This document shows, piece after piece, positions 9,077 to 15,446 of a DNA stretch of 64,000 bases. Below the pieces are notes generated by a model, which saw nothing but the letters and a program-made list of their open reading frames with translations, was not told the origin of the DNA and searched no databases. Made by a program: the position numbers and the translations under genes. Source of the DNA: QANA01 sp963665505 (GTDB lineage Bacteria > Bacillota > Clostridia > Christensenellales > Christensenellaceae); contig OY762275.1 of assembly GCA_963665505.1 (NCBI GenBank), positions 62,001 through 126,000 on the forward strand. Direction: 5' to 3'. How positions within the stretch are numbered: position 1 is the first letter of the stretch; each line of letters begins with the position of its first letter.

Positions 9077-9105
9077 ATCATAATATAATCTGTTACAGAT
9101 TACAA
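9077..9105 (-). promoter_or_regulatory. Promoter of the AspAT-citrate synthase operon with palindromic operator
   Basis: Minus strand TTGTAA (9100-9105), 17 bases, TATGAT (9077-9082). The spacer contains the perfect palindrome AATCTGT-T-ACAGATT (9087-9101), positioned like a repressor site. Confidence 0.7.
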
Positions 9106-9149
9106 TACCTAAAATGAATTTTTCGAGTTTTAAAATTGCAGTTTGAAAT

Positions 9150-9172
9150 AAAAAAATGGCCCGCCAAAGGGC
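9150..9172 (-). terminator. Weak terminator after ribU
   Basis: Minus-strand GCCC/GGGC hairpin with a six-base loop (9159-9172), followed closely by a run of seven T. The stem is short, so efficiency is uncertain. Confidence 0.5.
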
Positions 9173-9238
9173 ACCGGAAAAGTTTTCCTGAAACTTATCC
9201 GTCCAGCTTCAGGTTTTTTATACGAATACGCCCGGGCT

Positions 9239-9856
9239 TTACGTTTCAAACATCGGGGCAATTTTCCAGTAGGCGACCATGACGATCCCGGATGAGAACG
9301 CCGCCTTGCATATATTGAAAGGCAAAGTTGCAAAAAACACGAATTCTCCCAGATTCCGGATAGCAGGATTTGTTTCCGTGCCCATCGCAACGATCGTCTG
9401 TATATCCACGCCCAGAGATTCCGCATATCCGGGAATAAGCACCAAGTAATTCAGCAGCAGACTGACCAGTGTCACACTGCCCACCCCAACACCGCAAGCG
9501 ATAAACGCATTTTTCCAGCTTTTGTTCCGCCGATAATAAAGTGTAGCCGGCACTATAAATGAACAACCTATTATGAAGTTTGCAAGCCCGCTCAAAACCA
9601 GTGTGTCTGATCCGTCGAGCAACAGCTTCAAAAAAATCTTCAACGCCTCTATGAGTATGCCGGCCATGGGACCCAATGCAAACCCTCCCATCAAGACGAC
9701 GGCTTCGCTGAAATCCAATCTATAAAAATCGGGGGCAACCAGCAAGGGTACGGATATCAGCATAAACAACGCCGCGATCGCTGAGAAGGCCAAAACAAAT
9801 ACGGTTTTTCTCCAGAAAGCAAACTCTTTGTTTGATAGCTGTACTTTTTCTTTCAT
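9239..9856 (-). CDS. ribU: ECF transporter S component, riboflavin type (RibU-like)
   Basis: An integral membrane substrate-binding subunit of an energy-coupling-factor transporter, about 205 residues with six predicted helices starting near residue 20. The segment around SGLANFIIGCSFIVPATLYYRR and the preceding GPMAGILIEALKIFLK resemble Firmicute RibU proteins, which bind riboflavin and share a common EcfA/A'/T module encoded elsewhere. The start is uncertain: the ATG at 9856 has only a poorly spaced GGGG, and the open frame continues to about 9979. I looked for an FMN riboswitch upstream and saw none. Another vitamin substrate is possible. Confidence 0.75.
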   Translation of the reverse strand: MKEKVQLSNKEFAFWRKTVFVLAFSAIAALFMLISVPLLVAPDFYRLDFSEAVVLMGGFALGPMAGILIEALKIFLKLLLDGSDTLVLSGLANFIIGCSFIVPATLYYRRNKSWKNAFIACGVGVGSVTLVSLLLNYLVLIPGYAESLGVDIQTIVAMGTETNPAIRNLGEFVFFATLPFNICKAAFSSGIVMVAYWKIAPMFET

Positions 9857-10021
9857 ATCCCCTGTTTTTTCCCCCAAAAACCACCTAGACAGTCCCTCCT
9901 CCAGGCGCTGAAATAAACCGATATTGAAAATCCCGTCTGCGTTTGCTTTTATACGGCTGAAAACCAATCCGCAACGCAAAACAACAATGCATTGATTTAG
10001 AGAAATTTTATGTTCTTAACT

Positions 10022-10483
10022 TTACGCCACGTCATTTGGTTTGTCAAGGAAAGAAGTACAATACGGGCAACGGGTCGCCGTAAGATCTATTTCGCTTTGG
10101 CAATACGGACAGTGCCGTTTCTGCACAGGGGCGGGCGGTTTCTCTTTTTCCCCGCCGTTTTCTATGGCTTTTGCTATTTTCTGTAACCGGTTGACCCCTT
10201 TCATAAAGAAAAAAATAACCAATGCGATCAGCAGAAAATTCAGGACCGCCGATAGGAAAGCACCGTAATTCAGAGTTGCCGCGTCTTCCCCGCTTCCCAG
10301 CGGTATCGTCAGCGAGGTAAAATCCACCCCCCCGGTAAGAAGCCCCAACAACGGCATGAATATATTATTCACAAGAGAATTCACAATGGCCGTAAACGCG
10401 GTGCCTATGATCACGCCGACGGCCAGATTCAGCACATCTCCGCGAGAGATAAATTCCTTGAATTCCTTCATCACCTTGCGCAT
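10022..10483 (-). CDS. mscL: Large-conductance mechanosensitive channel with C-terminal zinc ribbon
   Basis: Homopentameric emergency-release channel opened by membrane tension. 153 residues. The N-terminal amphipathic MKEFKEFISRGDVLNLAVGVIIG leads into TM1 with the gating-pore constriction; the second helix is LSAVLNFLLIALVIFFFMKGVNRL. The usual cytoplasmic helix is extended by a zinc-ribbon-like tail (HCPYCQSEIDLTATRCPYC), a known variant in Firmicutes. ATG at 10483 follows AAGGGA. It lies 57 bases downstream of alaS on the same strand and 165 bases upstream of the ribU start. Confidence 0.93.
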   Translation of the reverse strand: MRKVMKEFKEFISRGDVLNLAVGVIIGTAFTAIVNSLVNNIFMPLLGLLTGGVDFTSLTIPLGSGEDAATLNYGAFLSAVLNFLLIALVIFFFMKGVNRLQKIAKAIENGGEKEKPPAPVQKRHCPYCQSEIDLTATRCPYCTSFLDKPNDVA

Positions 10484-10539
10484 ACTTTTTTCCCTTTCAA
10501 ACTGTTTTTCCGGCAGCGATCCCCGCGCAATGCCTTTTT

Positions 10540-12330
10540 TTACTCCAATGTCGCACGGATCCGCCGTACGCCCGCAGAAGAACTCTGCTCTTTGCGTATC
10601 CGGAAAGTGCCAAGCTCGCCCGTTGCGGATGCGTGCGGGCCGCCGCAGATCTCTTTGCTCCAACCTTCTATCGTGTAGACTTTAACGACGCTTCCGTACC
10701 GGGAGCCGAAAACGCCTGTCGCCCCCTGTTTTTTTGCCTCTTCCAACGGCATCTCGGCATATACGACCGGGACATCCGCTTCTATGGCGCGGTTCACGAA
10801 CGCTTCTACCGCACAAATCTCTTCTTTTGTAAGCGGCCGCGGAAAATTAAAATCGAAACGCAGACGCTCCGCCGTGATGTTGCTGCCCTTCTGGCTGATC
10901 GTATCGTCTCCCAAAACATGCTTCAGCCCGGCCAACAACAGGTGCGTGGCCGTATGCAGGCGCGCCGTAACGGCCCCCGTATCGGCCAGTCCGCCCTTGA
11001 AGCGATGTTCTGCACCGGCACGCGAAAGCGCCTGGTGTCTCTCGAATGCCGCCTGGAAGCCCGCTTCATCCACGGTGAATCCCTGTTCTTTCGCCAGCTC
11101 TTTAGTAAACTCGATCGGGAACCCAAACGTATCATACAGGCGGAAGGCACTTTTACCCGGGATGTTCTTTTCTTTCAAATACGTGACGAGCTTTTCGAAC
11201 TCTTTCATGCCCTGATGAATCGTATGGGCAAAACGGTCTTCTTCCAGGCTTATCTCCCGCAGGATCTTTCCCTGGTTGCGGACCAGCTCCGGGTAGACTT
11301 TGCCGTATTGCTCTATGACTTTTTCGGCAATTTGCGGCAACCCGCCCGTTTGTATATTAAGGCCCATCGCATAGCGTATGGCGCGGCGCAGCAGCCGGCG
11401 CAGCACATACCCCTGGTCCACATTCGAAGGCGTGATGCCTTTTTCATCTCCTATCAAAAAAGCCGCGCAGCGCACATGGTCGGCCACGATCCGGAAAGCA
11501 CGGGTCGTCTCTTTATCCGCCCTGTACTCTTTCCCGGAAAGCTCCGAGATCTTGGCAAGGATACCGCGGAAAACATCCGTATCGTACACGGATTCCCTGC
11601 CCTGCAGTATACAGACCGTCCGGTCCAGCCCCATACCCGTATCCACATTTTTCTGGGACAGCGGTTCATACGAGCCGTCCGCCTTTTTATTGTATTCCAG
11701 GAACACATCGTTCCAGATTTCCAGATATTTTCCGCAGGAGCAGGCCGGGCTGCAATCGGGCCCGCAGGCCGGTTTGCCTGTGTCTATAAACATCTCGCTG
11801 TCCGGGCCGCACGGGCCGGTCATGCCGGCAGGGCCCCACCAGTTATTTTCTTTGGGCAGATAGAAGATATGGCTGGCTTCCACTCCCATATCCCGCCAAT
11901 GCCGATAAGACTCCGTATCCCGGGGCGCATTCTCATCGCCTGCGAAACAAGTGAAATAGAGCTTTTCCTTGGGAATCCCCAGCCATTTTTCATCGGTCAG
12001 AAATTCAAAGCTCCATGCGATCGCTTCTTTTTTGAAATAGTCTCCGAGCGACCAGTTCCCCAGCATTTCAAAAAACGTACAGTGCGAAGCATCGCCGACC
12101 TCGTCGATATCAACCGTGCGCATGCATTTCTGCACATCTACCAGACGGGTGCCGGCCGGGTGTTTTTCTCCCAGCAGATACGGCACGAGCGGCTGCATCC
12201 CTGCCGTTGTGAACAGTACCGTGGGATCGTTTTCGGGTATAAGCGAAGCCGAAGGAATCACGGCATGTCCCTTCGTTTTGAAAAAATCCAGATAGAGCTT
12301 CCTCAGTCCGTCACTTGTAAGGTTTTTCAC
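10540..12330 (-). CDS. alaS: Alanyl-tRNA synthetase, short form lacking the C-Ala domain
   Basis: Charges tRNA-Ala. 596 residues instead of the usual 850-900. The class II catalytic core is intact (FKTKGHAVIPSASLIP, motif 2 with TFFEMLGNWS, motif 3 GMGLDRTVCILQG), followed by the tRNA-binding helical region (about 260-440). The beta-barrel segment normally found between core and editing domain is missing: the editing-site HTATH is already at 459-463. The second metal motif CGGPH is at 562-566. The protein ends at the editing domain, so the coiled-coil oligomerisation and C-Ala domains are absent. GTG start at 12330 with AGGAG nine bases upstream. Short AlaRS of this plan are known from some reduced bacteria; the stop is clean, not a visible frameshift. 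Confidence 0.9.
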   Translation of the reverse strand: MKNLTSDGLRKLYLDFFKTKGHAVIPSASLIPENDPTVLFTTAGMQPLVPYLLGEKHPAGTRLVDVQKCMRTVDIDEVGDASHCTFFEMLGNWSLGDYFKKEAIAWSFEFLTDEKWLGIPKEKLYFTCFAGDENAPRDTESYRHWRDMGVEASHIFYLPKENNWWGPAGMTGPCGPDSEMFIDTGKPACGPDCSPACSCGKYLEIWNDVFLEYNKKADGSYEPLSQKNVDTGMGLDRTVCILQGRESVYDTDVFRGILAKISELSGKEYRADKETTRAFRIVADHVRCAAFLIGDEKGITPSNVDQGYVLRRLLRRAIRYAMGLNIQTGGLPQIAEKVIEQYGKVYPELVRNQGKILREISLEEDRFAHTIHQGMKEFEKLVTYLKEKNIPGKSAFRLYDTFGFPIEFTKELAKEQGFTVDEAGFQAAFERHQALSRAGAEHRFKGGLADTGAVTARLHTATHLLLAGLKHVLGDDTISQKGSNITAERLRFDFNFPRPLTKEEICAVEAFVNRAIEADVPVVYAEMPLEEAKKQGATGVFGSRYGSVVKVYTIEGWSKEICGGPHASATGELGTFRIRKEQSSSAGVRRIRATLE

Positions 12331-12425
12331 GTTGTGTCTCTCCTATTATCAGGAATGCGGCAGACCCCTGCCTCTTTCTAAAAAGTATGCCTGCCGTCCT
12401 ATTCTTTCAAATTTTTGTACTTATT

Positions 12426-12455
12426 AGTATAGTATCGCCCCTGCTTCATTGTCAA
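12426..12455 (-). promoter_or_regulatory. Promoter of alaS
   Basis: Minus strand perfect -35 TTGACA (12450-12455), 18-base spacer, TATACT (12426-12431). The roughly 90-base leader down to the GTG shows no T-box motif. Confidence 0.75.
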
Positions 12456-12471
12456 CGCGCCAAAATAAAAT

Positions 12472-12498
12472 TTGTCGGATTTTGTAGGATTTTATACT
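12472..12498 (+). promoter_or_regulatory. Possible promoter of radC
   Basis: TTGTCG (12472-12477), 15-base spacer, TATACT (12493-12498). The spacing is short, so this is tentative. It is divergent from the alaS promoter. Confidence 0.35.
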
Positions 12499-12540
12499 TA
12501 TGCACCGAATACTGATAAAAAGGAAACGGGGAATAATACG

Positions 12541-13272
12541 ATGCATGCAGGCCACAGAGAACGAGTGCGTGAACGCTTTTATAAAAATGGCATCCACGGG
12601 TTTGCCGACCATGAGTTGTTGGAATTCCTGCTTTTTTTCGCCATTCCGCGGCGGGATACGAACGAAACGGCACACAGGCTGATAAAAAATTTCGGGTCGC
12701 TTTCCAATGTTCTCACGGCAGATATCGCCGATTTATCCAGAGTCGAAGGCGTAGGCAGAAATGCGGCCCTCCTGCTCCGTTTGACCGGCTCTATCGCCAA
12801 ACATTTACAGACCGTCCGTGTGCAAAAAGCGCCCGTTTTGGAAACCACCGCCATGGCGGTCCGCTATATTCTGCCCATCCTGCAGGATAAACAGACCGAA
12901 TCTCTTTTGCTCATTTGCATGAACCATACCTATCGCGTCACACATGCGGAGATCATATCGGAAGGGTCCATAGACAACCTGCCCGTATTCCCGCGGGAAA
13001 TCGCCGCGGTCGCGTTGCGCCATAACGCCACGCATCTGATTCTGGCCCATAATCACCCCGGCGGCACCGCCACCCCCAGCCGGCAGGACATTTCCATGAC
13101 GCTGGATATCATCACAGCGCTGGCTCCTTTGGGCATACAGCTCTGCGATCATATCATCGTTGCGGAGGATGCCTATTACAGCTTTGCCGGCCGCGAGCAA
13201 AATATCTTTCCTGTTCCGGGGAACCCTGCGCTACTGGCCGCCCAGGGGTACTCCTATATACGTCAGGACTAA
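12541..13272 (+). CDS. radC: RadC-family JAB-domain protein
   Basis: 243 residues. The N-terminal UPF0758 helix-hairpin-helix region contains FADHELLEFLLFFAIPRRDT and RVEGVGRNAALLL. The C-terminal MPN/JAB metalloprotease-like domain carries ETSLLLICMNHTY-like sequence and the metal motif HNHPGG...SRQD. The cellular role is unsettled: despite the name, a repair function is not established, and related proteins occur on mobile elements. The ATG at 12541 follows GGGGAA ten bases upstream. A longer frame from 12472 would overlap the promoter region and lacks a ribosome binding site. Confidence 0.88.
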   Translation: MHAGHRERVRERFYKNGIHGFADHELLEFLLFFAIPRRDTNETAHRLIKNFGSLSNVLTADIADLSRVEGVGRNAALLLRLTGSIAKHLQTVRVQKAPVLETTAMAVRYILPILQDKQTESLLLICMNHTYRVTHAEIISEGSIDNLPVFPREIAAVALRHNATHLILAHNHPGGTATPSRQDISMTLDIITALAPLGIQLCDHIIVAEDAYYSFAGREQNIFPVPGNPALLAAQGYSYIRQD

Positions 13273-13293
13273 TCTTGTTTACAATAGCATTAG

Positions 13294-13336
13294 GCATAAG
13301 AAAAGGGCGGTGTGGAAAACCGCCCTTTTCTTATGC
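13294..13336. terminator. Bidirectional terminator between radC and degV
   Basis: Eighteen-pair perfect stem (GCATAAGAAAAGGGCGGT and its complement) around a seven-base loop, with T-rich sequence on both strands. It serves the two convergent genes. Confidence 0.85.
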
Positions 13337-13343
13337 ACAAACC

Positions 13344-14216
13344 TTACCGCTCTCTCCCAAAGAAAAACACCGAGATCGTCCCCGGGCCGACATGCGCGCC
13401 GATGATAGGCCCTATGTCGGTAATGATCACCTGTTTCACACCCGCGCGTTCCCGCAGAACAGCTTCTATATGCCGGGCATCCTCCATACAGTATGCCTGA
13501 CAGATGAACACCGTTTGCGCGGCAAGATCCACCCCTGTCTCGATCGCTCTTTCAATGATATACTGCAGCGCTTTTTTACGTCCCCGCACCTTGCGCATGG
13601 GGATAAGCCTGCCTTCATTGTCCACATGCAGCACGGGTTTTATTTTCAGCATGCTGCCCACCGCCCAGGATACCGTAGAAATCCGGCCGCCTCTATGCAG
13701 GCTGTGCAGATCGTCTACCGTAAACCAATGGCACATTTTGAGCTTATTTTCTTCCAGCCAACTGGCCAATGCATCCAGACTCATGCCTTCCGCTTTTTTT
13801 GCCGCCGCATAGTATATGAGCATGCCTTCCCCGGCGGAAGCCGCACGGGTATCCACACATACGATACGTCTCCCCGGATACTTTTCCATCAACTCCTGCG
13901 CAGCGACGACAGCGCCCTGATACGTACCCGACAATGCGGAGGAAAAAGCGATATACAGAATGTCTTTGCCCGCTTCCAGGCAGGGCGTAAAATATTTTAC
14001 AAAAGTAGCATACGTCACCTGGCTGGTGGAAGCGGTCTCTCCGGCCTGTATACGTCTGTAAAATTCATTCACGGACACTTCTCTGAAATCCGCGTAGTGG
14101 GTATACTCTCCTCCCCCCAGTTTGAACGGCATGGGAAGGGCCTCGACGTCACATTGTTTCAGTATTTCCGGCGGCAGATCCGCCGTGACATCTGTCATGA
14201 TACAATATTCCTGCAT
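13344..14216 (-). CDS. degV: DegV-family fatty-acid-binding protein
   Basis: 290 residues. DegV/FakB proteins bind a single fatty acid and, with the kinase FakA, deliver acyl-phosphate for phospholipid synthesis. Features: N-terminal TDVTADLPPEI, the lipid-contacting TSTSQVTYATF near residue 70, the SSALSGTYQGA segment, and the HWFTVDDLHSLHRGGRIS region with the conserved Arg. ATG at 14216 has GGAGG seven bases upstream. Monocistronic, with a strong promoter. Which fatty acid it prefers, and whether FakA is encoded elsewhere, cannot be seen here. Confidence 0.9.
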   Translation of the reverse strand: MQEYCIMTDVTADLPPEILKQCDVEALPMPFKLGGGEYTHYADFREVSVNEFYRRIQAGETASTSQVTYATFVKYFTPCLEAGKDILYIAFSSALSGTYQGAVVAAQELMEKYPGRRIVCVDTRAASAGEGMLIYYAAAKKAEGMSLDALASWLEENKLKMCHWFTVDDLHSLHRGGRISTVSWAVGSMLKIKPVLHVDNEGRLIPMRKVRGRKKALQYIIERAIETGVDLAAQTVFICQAYCMEDARHIEAVLRERAGVKQVIITDIGPIIGAHVGPGTISVFFFGRER

Positions 14217-14273
14217 GTGATTTCCTCCCGACAAGCTCTGCCAGTGTTATAGATACCAATATATGTAATTCGC

Positions 14274-14302
14274 ATTATATATTATTTTAGCCACTTATTC
14301 AA
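14274..14302 (-). promoter_or_regulatory. Promoter of degV
   Basis: Minus strand TTGAAT (14297-14302), 17-base spacer, consensus TATAAT (14274-14279). Confidence 0.75.
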
Positions 14303-14331
14303 CTTTTTAACTGTAAAATAAAAAAAGTTAC

Positions 14332-14363
14332 AAAAACGGCGGAGAAATCTCTTCTCCGCCGTT
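14332..14363 (-). terminator. Terminator of the spore-protein genes
   Basis: Minus-strand twelve-pair stem AACGGCGGAGAA and complement (14335-14346 with 14352-14363), then a T run. It follows the second SASP gene. Confidence 0.85.
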
Positions 14364-14380
14364 CGTATTTCATAAGAGCG

Positions 14381-14590
14381 TTATTTGCCCGCCATCGATC
14401 TCTCTACATCTTCGATCATGCGCTTCACCATGTAGCCGCCGACATAACCGGCGTCTTTGGACGTCAGGTCTCCATTATAACCCTGTTTCAGATTGACTCC
14501 AATCTCGTTGGCGATTTCATACTTCATTTGATCCATCTTCTGTTTGGCCGCCGCTGTGTTTTTAGCGGGCATGCTGTTCCTAGTATCCAT
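14381..14590 (-). CDS. Alpha/beta-type small acid-soluble spore protein
   Basis: 69 residues. It binds and saturates DNA in the dormant spore, pushing it towards an A-like form and protecting it from UV and heat. The conserved C-terminal block GVNLKQGYNGDLTSKDAG followed by VGGYMVKRMIE is diagnostic. The N-terminal helix has MKYEIANEIG, where the germination protease GPR normally cuts after the Glu. ATG at 14590 is chosen over an upstream GTG that abuts the GGAGGT ribosome binding site. Second of two tandem SASP genes, 40 bases after the first. Expression is expected in the forespore under sigma-G; no clear sigma-G site was identified. Confidence 0.93.
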   Translation of the reverse strand: MDTRNSMPAKNTAAAKQKMDQMKYEIANEIGVNLKQGYNGDLTSKDAGYVGGYMVKRMIEDVERSMAGK

Positions 14591-14630
14591 TCTTTGTTGC
14601 ACCTCCTTTTTTCAAAACTTATTTGCCAGA

Positions 14631-14822
14631 TTACTTCTGGTACTGTTCGATCATTTTCTTTACCATGTACCCGCCGACGGTACCGGCATCTTTGGATGTC
14701 AGGTCGCCATTATAGCCCTGTTTCAGGTTGACGCCCTGCTCTTTGGCTATTTCGTACTTCATCTGATTCAAATACTCTTTTGCTTCGGGTACGACAGCCT
14801 TGTTGGATGACTTGTTAGCCAT
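14631..14822 (-). CDS. Alpha/beta-type small acid-soluble spore protein
   Basis: 63 residues, a tandem paralogue of its downstream neighbour with the same GPR region (MKYEIAKEQG) and the same 18-residue DNA-binding block before VGGYMVKKMIEQY. The N-terminus differs (MANKSSNKAVVPEAKEYL). ATG at 14822 follows GGAGGTGAAAAG. The two genes share long identical stretches, as expected of a recent duplication or gene conversion. Between 14823 and 14900 lies a hairpin (ACACG/CGTGT) of unknown role. Presence of SASPs is the best evidence here that the organism forms endospores. Confidence 0.93.
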   Translation of the reverse strand: MANKSSNKAVVPEAKEYLNQMKYEIAKEQGVNLKQGYNGDLTSKDAGTVGGYMVKKMIEQYQK

Positions 14823-14955
14823 GCTTTTCACCTCCGAATTATTTTGTGAAAACAATTTTTGTTTTCATACACGTTCTTTCGTTCGTGTATTCTTAATTTC
14901 CCCGAGAAAAAAATTTATACTCTGGTAATTTATAATTGGCCTACTAATTTCTGCT

Positions 14956-15167
14956 AAAACCGGCCTTCCGGCAATGCTTTTTTTATTTTTGTTCAATACA
15001 TTCCGTTTCATGCGGCTTTTTGAACGGCATTTTTTTCCTTTGTTTTTTGTTTTTTATTTTCGTGGTTTTTTGCCGCGTATTTTGCCCGGCCTGTCCGGGC
15101 ATCAGGCCCGGGCAAAAAGAGATCCCTTTTCAGGCGTATTTCTTTTGCCTGCCGGAAGGCCGGTTTT
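14956..15167. repeat. 18-bp inverted repeat enclosing a T-rich structured intergenic segment
   Basis: The 590-base gap from 14856 to 15446 holds no convincing gene. It contains a perfect 18-base inverted repeat, AAAACCGGCCTTCCGGCA at 14956-14973 and its complement at 15150-15167. Between the arms is a T-rich stretch (14974-15080) and a strong internal hairpin, 15081-15093 with 15103-15116 (TTTGCCCGGCCTG stem with one bulged C). Overlapping open frames across it have no ribosome binding site and low-complexity Phe/Leu-rich translations. It could be a structured RNA, a decayed mobile-element end or a fold-back terminator. Confidence 0.6.
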
Positions 15168-15446
15168 CTACCGCGCCCTTACAAAACAAAGAGGCTCCCA
15201 CCGTGTGCCCTTTCTTTCCGGTCACACTTTTTCTGCCCTGCATACAAAAAACGGAGCCGTCGGTCAGCCACGGTCACGGTATCGTATATCCGCCGATGAT
15301 TGCAACCAGGTGGAAAACTCTTCGTCTGCTTATCCCCCAAAAAAAGCACGAAAAATGTCGAATAACGTCTAGTATTGTAGAAACAGTTGCCGGGGCAAAA
15401 ATAACAGGGTACGCTAAGATCAGGACAAACCTAAGGAGGAAAAGCG

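Noticed and set aside
9857..10021. FMN riboswitch upstream of ribU
   Set aside because: I compared the gap with the conserved FMN-element segments and found none; only G-rich stretches are present.
10633..12381. Long plus-strand open frame (about 580 codons) opposite alaS
   Set aside because: It is antisense to a clearly conserved synthetase, its translation is rich in Arg/His/Phe with no recognisable domain, and it lacks a suitable ribosome binding site. It follows from the codon bias of alaS.
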